64,000 nt of DNA from JAGQVA01 sp033764335 (GTDB lineage Bacteria > Bacteroidota > Bacteroidia > J057), in contig JANRJC010000010.1 of the NCBI GenBank assembly GCA_033764335.1, positions 1 through 64,000 of the forward strand, given 5' to 3'. The notes under the pieces are model-generated. The model was not told the origin of the DNA. It saw only the letters and a program-made list of their open reading frames with translations, and did no database searches. This document shows positions 17,307-25,425 of this stretch, one piece after another (position 1 is the stretch's first letter; every line of letters starts with the position of its first letter). The position numbers and the translations under genes were made by a program.

Positions 17307-20051
17307 TTGTTACACGTAAAACATATACTCAGGCACTACAAATTAATAGGATTTTTCCTAAAAAATACAATTTTCGTTACGGTCGTTCTGTTTTCGGGCT
17401 ACTCTGCATTATTTGCCCAGAATGTCGCAGATTCCGTAGCTACTTCCAATGCCCTTTCGGGTGATTCAACCGGGGTTCAGCCTTCTGATCCGCGCCAAAT
17501 TTACCTCGACTCGCTCGAAGCCGCCAGCGACCTCAAGGCGGAAGTGACCTATAAAGCCGCCGATTCCATCGTTTTTGATGTGGATCAGGGCATCCTTTTT
17601 CTTTATGAAAATGCCGAACTTAACTACGATGAAATCGGCCTGAAAGCAAAAGAAGTGCGGGTGGACATTGACAAACAGACTTTGTATGCCAATGGAACCA
17701 CCGACAGCCTCGGCACCTATCTTGGCGCACCGGAATTTACCCAAAGTGGCGAAACGTATATGTCGCGGGCGATTTCCTACAATTTTAAAACCCAAAAGGG
17801 AAGGGTCGTTGAAGGCCGAATGGTTGAGTCTGAGGGTTTTGTACTGGCGGAAGTAGCCAAATACCACCCCGATGGGACCTTTCACGGACAAAATGGAAAA
17901 TACACCACCTGCGACGCCGAAGATCCGCACTACTTTATCCGATCGCGAAAACTAAAAATGTTGCCCGATGATAAACTTATCAGCGGCCCGCTCAATCTGG
18001 TGATTGCGGGTTTTCCGATACCGGTAGTGGTTCCTTTTGGTTTTGTTCCGAATAAAAAGGGGCAGAAAAACGGGCTGATTCTACCGCAATACGGTGAAGC
18101 GCAGGATCGCGGGTTTTTCCTCCGCAACATGGGTTACTACTGGGGAATTAATGACAATTTTGACCTTCGACTGGAAGGGGATATTTATACAAGAGGCGGC
18201 TGGCGGCTCGGTGCCAGCACTACCTACAACAAACGCTACAAGTTTAGTGGCCGAATGGGGTTCCAATACGGAGTTACCCGTTTTAATGAAAAAACCGACC
18301 CGGACTTCCAGCGCACCGCCGCCTGGAGCGTCAACTGGAGCCACAACCAGCCCATTGATCCGACAGCCCGGATTTCGGCTTCGGTCAATATTTCCTCCTC
18401 CAACCGATTTCAACGGGAAATCAGCTATAACCAAAACGATTTTTTCACCAACAACCTGAACTCGTCTGTCAATTTTCAGAAAAATTTTAACAATCTCCCC
18501 ATCAGTTTTAACCTCGGCGTCAGGCACCAGCAGGACTTAAACAAGGAAACGATGAGCCTTCAGTTTCCGGAACTTAATTTTAACATGAACCGCCAGACGC
18601 CCTTCCGTGGGATCAGCAATAAAAACCTGAAATGGCTCGCGCAATTGGGCATCAACTACAATATGCAAGCGAGAAACTCGCTGGAAACGATTCCGGATAC
18701 CCTGATTGACGACATCCTGCTTCACCCGGGAGATTCGCTCGACTATGTGGTCATTGAAGGCGGAGATAGTATCCTGACCAAACGGCTAGGATCATCGTTT
18801 TACTCCAACGGAATGCGCCACAATGCTTCCACCTCTACGACGCTGAAGCTGTTTAACTACCTCAATATCTCTCCCAATTTTTCCTACGCCGAATATTGGT
18901 ACACCGAAACCATCCAGAAAACCTGGGACAGCGAACAACAAAAAATCGTAGAAACACCCGTTGCCGGTTTTGCACGTGCTTATGATTTTAACACTTCCCT
19001 AGGTGCGACTACCAACTTTTACGGAATTTATGTTTTGCCCAAAACCAAAAGAGAAATCGCCTTCCGCCAGCGGTTTAGCCCCAGCGTGTCCTATAACCTG
19101 AAACCTGACTTTTCAGAGGCCAAATGGGGATTTTTTGACGAGGTACAATCCGATACCACCGGAACCAAAACCCAGGTTTACAGTTTGTTTGAAGACGGGA
19201 TTTACGGAGGACCTTCACGAGGGGAAAGTCAGTCCTTTAGCTTTAATCTTTCCAGTGTATTGGAAATGAAATACCGGAAAAAGGAAAGTTTTGAAGAAGA
19301 TTTTGACGAAAAAGAGGACAAATTTGCCCGTATCAATGTGCTCGACAACATCGGCATCGGGACCAGTTATAACTTTGCCGCAGACAGTTTCCAACTCGCA
19401 CCTTTTAGTTTTCGCGCCCGAACCAGCCTCTTTAACAACAAAGTGGACCTAAACGGCTCGATGACCATGGATCCTTATGTATTTGCCCCGGATAATGTTC
19501 CGGTTCCCATCAAACCGCCAACGGCGCGCAGACAAGACCGGCTCATGATTCAGGAAACGGGAGAACTCGGGCGGATCACCCGTGCGCAAATAAGCCTTTC
19601 CACCTCTTTCAGTTCGAAAAAACAGGGCGCCCAGAAAAATCGCTCCGAAGAGTTTGATGAAGTCGAATTTCGGGAGATTTCAAATAACCTCTATCAATAC
19701 GTGGATTTTGATATCCCCTGGACCCTGCGTTTTCGCTACAACCTCAGCTATACCAAACCCGACCTGAACGCAGCGCGCATTACCCAGACCATGAATTTTG
19801 ACGGCGATGTCAATTTTACTCCCAAGTGGAAAATCGGTTATAGCAGCGGATTTGATATCGAAAACCTGGAATTTACCAATACACGAGTTACCATTTTCCG
19901 CGACCTCCATTGCTGGGAAATGTCCTTTTCCTGGATACCTTTTGGTGCGCAGAAAAGTTATTCGCTCACCATCAACGTCCGCAGTTCCACCCTTAAAGAC
20001 CTGCGTTTAAGCAAAAACAATTACTGGCAGGATCGGTTTAGAGGATTATAA
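17307..20051 (+). CDS. lptD: LPS-assembly protein LptD (OstA-like), outer membrane
   Basis: An outer-membrane beta-barrel protein that inserts lipopolysaccharide into the outer leaflet, working with the Lpt bridge. A hydrophobic signal segment (GFFLKNTIFVTVVLFSGYSALFAQ) is followed by an OstA-like beta-jellyroll (AADSIVFDVDQGILFLYENAELNYD, repeated YANG and GRMVE strands). A conserved LptD-family stretch (IAGFPIPVVVPFGFVPNKKG, GLILPQYGEAQDRGFFLRN) leads into a long barrel rich in alternating Asn and aromatic residues. No ATG lies near the N-terminus; TTG 17307 is preferred because the candidate promoter overlaps the alternative TTG at 17250. The product is about 914 residues, usual for Bacteroidota LptD. 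Confidence 0.85.
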   Translation: MLHVKHILRHYKLIGFFLKNTIFVTVVLFSGYSALFAQNVADSVATSNALSGDSTGVQPSDPRQIYLDSLEAASDLKAEVTYKAADSIVFDVDQGILFLYENAELNYDEIGLKAKEVRVDIDKQTLYANGTTDSLGTYLGAPEFTQSGETYMSRAISYNFKTQKGRVVEGRMVESEGFVLAEVAKYHPDGTFHGQNGKYTTCDAEDPHYFIRSRKLKMLPDDKLISGPLNLVIAGFPIPVVVPFGFVPNKKGQKNGLILPQYGEAQDRGFFLRNMGYYWGINDNFDLRLEGDIYTRGGWRLGASTTYNKRYKFSGRMGFQYGVTRFNEKTDPDFQRTAAWSVNWSHNQPIDPTARISASVNISSSNRFQREISYNQNDFFTNNLNSSVNFQKNFNNLPISFNLGVRHQQDLNKETMSLQFPELNFNMNRQTPFRGISNKNLKWLAQLGINYNMQARNSLETIPDTLIDDILLHPGDSLDYVVIEGGDSILTKRLGSSFYSNGMRHNASTSTTLKLFNYLNISPNFSYAEYWYTETIQKTWDSEQQKIVETPVAGFARAYDFNTSLGATTNFYGIYVLPKTKREIAFRQRFSPSVSYNLKPDFSEAKWGFFDEVQSDTTGTKTQVYSLFEDGIYGGPSRGESQSFSFNLSSVLEMKYRKKESFEEDFDEKEDKFARINVLDNIGIGTSYNFAADSFQLAPFSFRARTSLFNNKVDLNGSMTMDPYVFAPDNVPVPIKPPTARRQDRLMIQETGELGRITRAQISLSTSFSSKKQGAQKNRSEEFDEVEFREISNNLYQYVDFDIPWTLRFRYNLSYTKPDLNAARITQTMNFDGDVNFTPKWKIGYSSGFDIENLEFTNTRVTIFRDLHCWEMSFSWIPFGAQKSYSLTINVRSSTLKDLRLSKNNYWQDRFRGL

Positions 20052-20071
20052 GAAAATATTAACTTGCAGGC

Positions 20072-21007
20072 ATGATCCTAAGGGCTGCTATTATTCTGGA
20101 AGTTATAATCTTTTTGGGGTTGTCAGTTGAATGTATTGCTCAAAAAGTGATTATACCGGAACCCGATTCCGAAATTCGGGTTTATCCCCTTTATGCTCTT
20201 AATTCACCTTTTACCGAGTCCAGCCTCGCCATCACTCCTGACGGCGAATACCTGTTTTTTTCCACCAACCGCGGCGGACAAATCTGGAACGAACCCTATC
20301 AAACGCCCGAAGGCGACAGCCTTTATGACAAAGATATATGGGTAAGCGAAAATGTCTGCGGCAAATGGCAAAAGCCTTATAGCCTTCCCCACGGAATCAA
20401 TACCGCCCTCAGCGAAGACGAACCTTTTATCTCGGCGGATGGAAAAATACTGTATTTCCAGAGTTGGAATTACCTCTGGGAACAAACCGGCGGGCCTTAT
20501 TATCAAACCAAACTAATCCCCCCGGAAAATCCCTCCTTGCGGGGAATGGGAAAAAAACTTACCCGGGTTTTAGAAATATTCAGTGGCACCGGCAGTTTTG
20601 CCCTTTCGCCCGAAAAAAAACTTATCCTCCTCGTAGCCGGAAAACCCGAAGAACATCAAATGGACATTTTTTTTATCCGAAAAAATGGCAAAAGCTGGAA
20701 ATACCCCGAGAAATCGGCACTAAGTACACCCCAAAATGAACGTTCGGCCTTTTTAATGGCCGATGGTCAAACGGTCTATTTTGCCTCCGCCGGTTATGAA
20801 GGTTTTGGAGGTCTGGATATATACAAAACCACGCTGGACGATTATGGAAATCCCGGCGTCATTTTCAACCTCGGCCCGGAGATAAACGGCCCTGAAGATG
20901 AATACAGTTTTGTCATTGCCCCCGGCGGAGAAGAAGGTTATTTTATAAGAGAAGGCAATATCTACTGTGCCGACCTGAGCAAAACCGAAAACATTTTAAA
21001 ACCCTGA
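20072..21007 (+). CDS. Exported PD40-type beta-propeller protein
   Basis: A 311-residue exported protein with an N-terminal hydrophobic signal (ILEVIIFLGLSVECIAQ). The rest has repeated propeller blades of the TolB/PD40 type: ESSLAITPDGEYLFFSTNRGG, EDEPFISADGKILYFQSW, ERSAFLMADGQTVYFASAGYEGFGGLDIYK and EYSFVIAPGGEEGYF. Such blades usually bind protein or peptidoglycan-linked partners in OmpA-type Bacteroidota proteins, but here no OmpA or TPR domain follows. It starts 20 bp after lptD and is probably translated from the same transcript. Confidence 0.75.
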   Translation: MILRAAIILEVIIFLGLSVECIAQKVIIPEPDSEIRVYPLYALNSPFTESSLAITPDGEYLFFSTNRGGQIWNEPYQTPEGDSLYDKDIWVSENVCGKWQKPYSLPHGINTALSEDEPFISADGKILYFQSWNYLWEQTGGPYYQTKLIPPENPSLRGMGKKLTRVLEIFSGTGSFALSPEKKLILLVAGKPEEHQMDIFFIRKNGKSWKYPEKSALSTPQNERSAFLMADGQTVYFASAGYEGFGGLDIYKTTLDDYGNPGVIFNLGPEINGPEDEYSFVIAPGGEEGYFIREGNIYCADLSKTENILKP

Positions 21008-21122
21008 ATAAAGCACAGGTTTTGCGTTTTTATTCATTCCTTTTTTCAAAGGGATTTTGTTATTTTGGCCTCCTTTCCTTTCCCGATTTTTAGTAAACTC
21101 TTTAGCATTGTAAAAGCGAAAT

Positions 21123-23864
21123 ATGAAATTCCGTTTTATTATTCACTATAACACCCAATGGGGTCAACGACTCTTTATTGGTGGTTCTGCGCCAGAACTG
21201 GGAGGATGGAAACCTGAATCCGCTATCCCACTCCCCTATCTCGAAAACGGGCGTTGGGAATGGGAAGGAGAGATAAAATCGCCGCAAGGATTTGAATATA
21301 AATACGGCATTCTCGATGAAAATACCGGAGCTTTTACCTGGGAATGGGGCGCAAACCGAATAGTAGAACCCTTTGATACGGGATTTCAGCGCGTTGATTT
21401 AATAGACTTCTGGCGCCCGGAAAAAGATATGGAACATACTTTTTTCACCTCGGCCTTTACCCGTGCCCTGATGAGCCGCCCTCCGGGCGAAAAAACCGAT
21501 ACTCCCGTTGCGTCAGTTCCGGAAACGGGTATGTTGTACCAGTTCCGCCTCTATGCTCCCCGAATTGATTCCCGGTACAGCTTCTGTATCGTCGGAAACC
21601 ACCCTTCCCTCGGCGACTGGAAGGAAAACAAGGCCATTGTCATGGATGACAGCGATTATCCCCTCTGGAAAGTTACCTTCCCCATGCTCGTCACCGTCGG
21701 CATCATCGAATATAAATACGGCATTTACGACCGCGAAACGAAAAAGATTGTCGCCTGGGAAACCGGTGAAAACCGAAAATTGTTCCACACACCCATAAGA
21801 GGCAAAAAAACCGCCGCCGTCGTCACTGACATTAAGTTTCGTTACCCCAACTCCGAATGGAAAGCCGCCGGTGTGGCTCTGCCGGTATTTTCGCTGCGAA
21901 GTGAGTCGAGCACCGGCGTGGGAGAATTTGCAGACATAAAACCCCTCGTGGATTGGGCCGTGAAAACGGGCATGAAACTGGTGCAAATCCTGCCGGTAAA
22001 CGATACCGTAGCCACTCATACCTGGACCGACTCGTATCCGTATGCGGCGATTTCGGTTTTTGCCCTGCATCCTCTTTACCTGAATCCCGAAAAAATGGGC
22101 AAACTGAAAGCCGCAAAAAAAATGAAGGTTTTTCAGGCCGAAAAAGAAAGGCTCAACGCCCTGCCGGAGGTGGATTATGAGGCCGTCATGAATCTGAAAT
22201 CGGCGTACTTCAAGGATTTATATGATCAGGAAAAGAAAAAAATTCTGAAAGACCCCGATTTTCAACTTTTCCTCGAAGAAAACCGCGAATGGCTGGTTCC
22301 TTACGCCGTTTTTTCCATGCTCCGGGATCGCTACCATACGCCCGACTTTTCGCAGTGGCCCGATTTTTCTGTTTACAAAGCCGCCGAAATCGAAAAATTA
22401 ACTTCTCCCGATTATGAAAACTATGATGATGTGGCGGTTCATTATTTTATCCAGTATCACCTCCACCACCAACTCAAAGAATCCGCCGATTACGCCCGGA
22501 GTAAAGGCGTTGTGTTAAAAGGCGATATTCCCATTGGTATTTATCGCCACAGTGTGGACGCATGGACTTCCCCGCACCTCTACAAAATGGATGCACAGGC
22601 AGGCGCCCCGCCCGATGACTTCGCCATTACCGGACAGAATTGGGGATTCCCGACTTATAACTGGGAAGAAATGGCGAAAGACGGTTTTGCCTGGTGGAAA
22701 AGCCGCCTCCAACACCTTTCCGCTTATTTTGACGCCTTCCGCATAGACCATATCCTCGGTTTTTTCCGAATATGGGAGATTCCCGGCGATGCCGTAGAAG
22801 GCCTGCTGGGGCAGTTTAACCCTTCCCTACCCCTAAGCCGCGAAGAACTCGCGCAGAGAGGGCTTTGGATGGATTATGAAAGATATTGCAAACCCTATAT
22901 TCCGGCTTACCTTGTAAATGAATTTTTAGGCGAATACGCCGAAAGAGCCGCCCGAGAATTTCTGGAAATGGGTCGCAACGGCAGGTTCCGGATTCAGGAA
23001 CCCTTTCAGACCCAGAAAGCAGTTGAAGCCTATTGCCTCGCAAAACAAGCCGAAAAACCCGAAGACAAAACCTATTACGACCGGGCAAAAGAGGCCCTTT
23101 TTGGCATGATCCGCGAAGTAATTTTCCTCGAAGCCCCCGGCTCCGAAGGACAGGCATTTAATCCCCGGATTGCCCTGCATTTCACCAAATCCTTTGCGGA
23201 CCTCGATTACGGGACACAGCAGACGATCAACCGCCTTTACGACGACTATTTTTACCACCGGCACGAGTGGTTCTGGCGCGACCAGGCAATGGTAAAATTG
23301 CCCGCACTCAAAGCCGCCACCGATATGCTGGTATGCGGAGAAGACTTGGGAATGGTTCCGGCCTGCGTCCCGGGCGTAATGGACGACCTGGGTATATTAA
23401 GCCTCGAAATCCAGCGGATGCCGAAAAACCCCGAAAGAGAATTTGGCGTACCGGCGGAAGCACCGTATATGTCCGTTTCCTCCCCTTCGAGCCATGACAT
23501 GTCAACCGTGCGCGGCTGGTGGGAAGAAAACCGCAACAAAACCCAGCGGTTTTACAACCATATCCTCGGATATGCCGGAGAGGCTCCCTACTACTGCGAA
23601 CCGTGGATTTGCCGCGAAATCATAGACCGCCACCTCAAATCGCCCAGTATGTGGACCATTTTCCCGATTCAGGATCTGGTAGCCATGGACGAAAACCTCC
23701 GGTTGGAAAACCCCCATGCTGAGAGGATAAATGTGCCGAGCAACCCCAAACACTATTGGCGGTACCGGTTTCACCTTTCGCTGGAAACGTTGCTTCAAAA
23801 AGACGAATTTAACGACTACCTGCGGGAGATGATCCGTATTTCGGGGAGAAATACGGCCTTTTAA
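21123..23864 (+). CDS. malQ: 4-alpha-glucanotransferase with two CBM20 domains (GH77)
   Basis: Transfers maltooligosaccharide segments between alpha-1,4-glucans (disproportionating enzyme), for glycogen and maltose metabolism. Two N-terminal starch-binding CBM20 modules are visible (residues ~1-105, with FIGGSAPELGGWKPE; ~130-230, with IVGNHPSLGDWKE). The GH77 catalytic barrel begins at VALPVFSLRSESSTGVGEF. The catalytic nucleophile is Asp542 in the FRIDH motif, the acid/base Glu740 in CGEDLG, and the third acidic site is in SSHDMSTVRGWW. The 913-residue length and CBM20-CBM20-GH77 order match the plant DPE2-like type. There is no signal peptide, so it is cytoplasmic. Confidence 0.93.
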   Translation: MKFRFIIHYNTQWGQRLFIGGSAPELGGWKPESAIPLPYLENGRWEWEGEIKSPQGFEYKYGILDENTGAFTWEWGANRIVEPFDTGFQRVDLIDFWRPEKDMEHTFFTSAFTRALMSRPPGEKTDTPVASVPETGMLYQFRLYAPRIDSRYSFCIVGNHPSLGDWKENKAIVMDDSDYPLWKVTFPMLVTVGIIEYKYGIYDRETKKIVAWETGENRKLFHTPIRGKKTAAVVTDIKFRYPNSEWKAAGVALPVFSLRSESSTGVGEFADIKPLVDWAVKTGMKLVQILPVNDTVATHTWTDSYPYAAISVFALHPLYLNPEKMGKLKAAKKMKVFQAEKERLNALPEVDYEAVMNLKSAYFKDLYDQEKKKILKDPDFQLFLEENREWLVPYAVFSMLRDRYHTPDFSQWPDFSVYKAAEIEKLTSPDYENYDDVAVHYFIQYHLHHQLKESADYARSKGVVLKGDIPIGIYRHSVDAWTSPHLYKMDAQAGAPPDDFAITGQNWGFPTYNWEEMAKDGFAWWKSRLQHLSAYFDAFRIDHILGFFRIWEIPGDAVEGLLGQFNPSLPLSREELAQRGLWMDYERYCKPYIPAYLVNEFLGEYAERAAREFLEMGRNGRFRIQEPFQTQKAVEAYCLAKQAEKPEDKTYYDRAKEALFGMIREVIFLEAPGSEGQAFNPRIALHFTKSFADLDYGTQQTINRLYDDYFYHRHEWFWRDQAMVKLPALKAATDMLVCGEDLGMVPACVPGVMDDLGILSLEIQRMPKNPEREFGVPAEAPYMSVSSPSSHDMSTVRGWWEENRNKTQRFYNHILGYAGEAPYYCEPWICREIIDRHLKSPSMWTIFPIQDLVAMDENLRLENPHAERINVPSNPKHYWRYRFHLSLETLLQKDEFNDYLREMIRISGRNTAF

Positions 23865-23867
23865 GCC

Positions 23868-24368
23868 CTATTTTTGCGGAGGGCAAACGGGTACCATATT
23901 AAGGCTAAAAACCCCTTTGTCACCCATCGTTATGACTTCCAGCACACGGCTGCCGGAGACCTTGAGGATTTGCCGAATCTGGAGGCTACCGCGGATAGCG
24001 TTTGTCCCCGGCGCGAGAATCGCCGATTTTTGGAGTTCCGCTAGCCTGAAACGAAGTTCCGGCGTTTTGGAAGCCTCGCTTTTGTCTATTCGCCCCAAAA
24101 GCTGCGGCTGGCCCAGATTGGACTGCGCCCAAAGTTCGACGTTAAAAAGCACATAATCCTCCGCCTCCACCACATCCATTGGCAGGTAAGTAACCGTAAG
24201 TGTGTCAGCTCCATTCATACAAAAAAGCTGACGACTAAACGTCTCCGCATCAACGATTTGATTATTGATCCGGATTTCGAGTTCACCCGGAGCGACCTCC
24301 GGCAGTTGTCCGTAACATATTGTCCCCCCAAAAACCACGAGCAAGGAAAAAATCAAAACAGGTTTCAT
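23868..24368 (-). CDS. Small exported protein of unknown function
   Basis: A 166-residue exported protein. The ATG at 24368 gives the signal peptide MKPVLIFSLLVVFGGTICYG. The open frame continues upstream for another 79 codons, but that part encodes dispersed intergenic repeat sequence also found at 27822-28016, so the longer start is rejected. The mature part is beta-rich (GELEIRINNQIVD, DTLTVTYLPMDVVEAEDYVLFNVELWAQ) and has two Cys residues, one in FCMNG and one in VCPPQK at the very end. No family was recognised. It converges with the glucanotransferase gene, with 3 bp between stops. Confidence 0.65.
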   Translation of the reverse strand: MKPVLIFSLLVVFGGTICYGQLPEVAPGELEIRINNQIVDAETFSRQLFCMNGADTLTVTYLPMDVVEAEDYVLFNVELWAQSNLGQPQLLGRIDKSEASKTPELRFRLAELQKSAILAPGTNAIRGSLQIRQILKVSGSRVLEVITMGDKGVFSLNMVPVCPPQK

Positions 24369-24457
24369 GGCCGGAAGATAGGGAATTATGGGGGAAATTC
24401 CATGACGGGAGATGCAAACGAGGGAATGAATTCCCATCGTTATTGATACATAAGACC

Positions 24458-24652
24458 CGCGCCTCCGGCGCAGCGCAAAAATAAAAAAAGAGAGGGAACG
24501 CAAGAAACGAGGGAATGAATTCCCGTCGCTATGGATACGTATGTACGTTTGTATCTTGCGTGGAGGCGAAGCCGGACTCCGGAGGAGTCGAATGTTTGTA
24601 GCCATCCGGCGCCCTCCTTAAATTTTTCCCACTTGCGCTGCGCCGAAGGGCG
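24458..24652 (+). repeat. 195-bp dispersed repeat, left copy
   Basis: Runs from CGCGCCTCCGGCGCAG to CTGCGCCGAAGGGCG. It is about 97% identical by eye (some six differences) and in the same orientation as 27822-28016. Parts recur nearby: the ACGAGGGAATGAATTCCC module at 24418, 24507 and 24664, and the CGCGCCTCCGGCGCA module at 24458 and 24705. It contains several hairpins (GACTCCGGAGGAGTC, GGGAATGAATTCCC). Confidence 0.9.
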
Positions 24653-24752
24653 CGTAACGCAAAACGAGGGAATGAATTCCCATCGCTATTGATACATAGT
24701 ACCCGCGCCTCCGGCGCAACGCAAAAATAAAAAAGAGAGGGCGCACATTTGT

Positions 24753-24864
24753 GCTATAATCCTGTCACCCCTTTGGGGTTGGCCTGCGGCCTAAAAAATG
24801 GAACGACTATTCCCCTCGAAAACGGATCGTTGATCCAACCCCGAAGGGGTGACAGGATTATAGC
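24753..24864. repeat. Large inverted repeat with 30-bp arms
   Basis: Left arm 24753-24782 (GCTATAATCCTGTCACCCCT and on) and right arm 24835-24864 match at 29 of 30 positions as reverse complements around a 52-nt spacer. Each arm also folds on itself (AACCCC/GGGGT). This is a MITE- or REP-like non-coding element with no gene. Confidence 0.85.
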
Positions 24865-24869
24865 CAACG

Positions 24870-25425
24870 GCCCGTCCCTTATTTTTCCCCCCTTGCGCTG
24901 CGCCGAAGGGCGCGTGACATTGGCCATGCCCCAAGCCGTCAGCATATATGCTCTCCCCTTTTTTCCCTGTATAGATTTTCCCCATATATGCGCAACCCCG
25001 CGCCCAAATCGCGCATATATGTACTACCGCGTTTCTCTTTTGCGCCTGTTTTTGCCTCTATTTTTACCAAAAACGCCCCGTCACTCTGCAAAAATGTGTC
25101 CGGTTATCGCAAAAAGCGGTTTTTCCGCTCTCCGCCGCACCCTTTTGCGCCTTTCCCTGACAAAATCGGCCCCACACCTTTGATTGGGCGTATCTACACT
25201 TAACAATTAACAATTAACAATTAACAATTGACCATTAACCATTCATATATGCACACACAGAGGCCCGCATATACACATTTCCATGCCAAAACCTCCGTCT
25301 TCTTCCTGACTATATGCGTAACATATACGCGTAACGTGGCATCTGCCATGCAGACTGCACCCCCCATAGCCACTTTTTGAGGTTTTTTTGCGCTCCAAAA
25401 GGTAAAAAGGTAAGAAATGCAAAAA
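24870..25425. other. Non-coding tract with repeated ATATATGC motifs
   Basis: No convincing gene on either strand. It holds another CTGCGCCGAAGGGCG module (about 24898), at least six copies or near-copies of CATATATGC between 24942 and 25322 (the first is a perfect GCATATATGC palindrome), a TTAACAA heptamer array at 25201-25243, and a small hairpin TCTGC-CAT-GCAGA at 25342-25354. The tract lies just downstream of the diversified 3' end of the caspase-FGE gene. No template repeat was seen in it. Confidence 0.55.
25201..25243. repeat. TTAACAA heptamer tandem array
   Basis: Four consecutive near-perfect TTAACAA/TAACAAT heptamers followed by degenerate TTGACCA and TTAACCA units. Same type as the array at about 12558-12600. 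Confidence 0.75.

Noticed and set aside
24369..24605. N-terminal extension of the 23868-24368 gene starting MATNIRLLRSPASPP
   Set aside because: The same peptide is encoded by the 195-bp repeat copy at 27822-28016 in a non-coding context, and the signal peptide begins only at 24368.
24942..25322. Replication origin or attachment site
   Set aside because: There are no DnaA boxes in a convincing arrangement, no dnaA, rep or integrase gene, and no tRNA; the motifs alone are not enough.
25201..25425. DGR template repeat directly downstream of the variable region
   Set aside because: No AAC-rich near-copy of the variable region occurs here or elsewhere in the window, and no reverse transcriptase gene is present.
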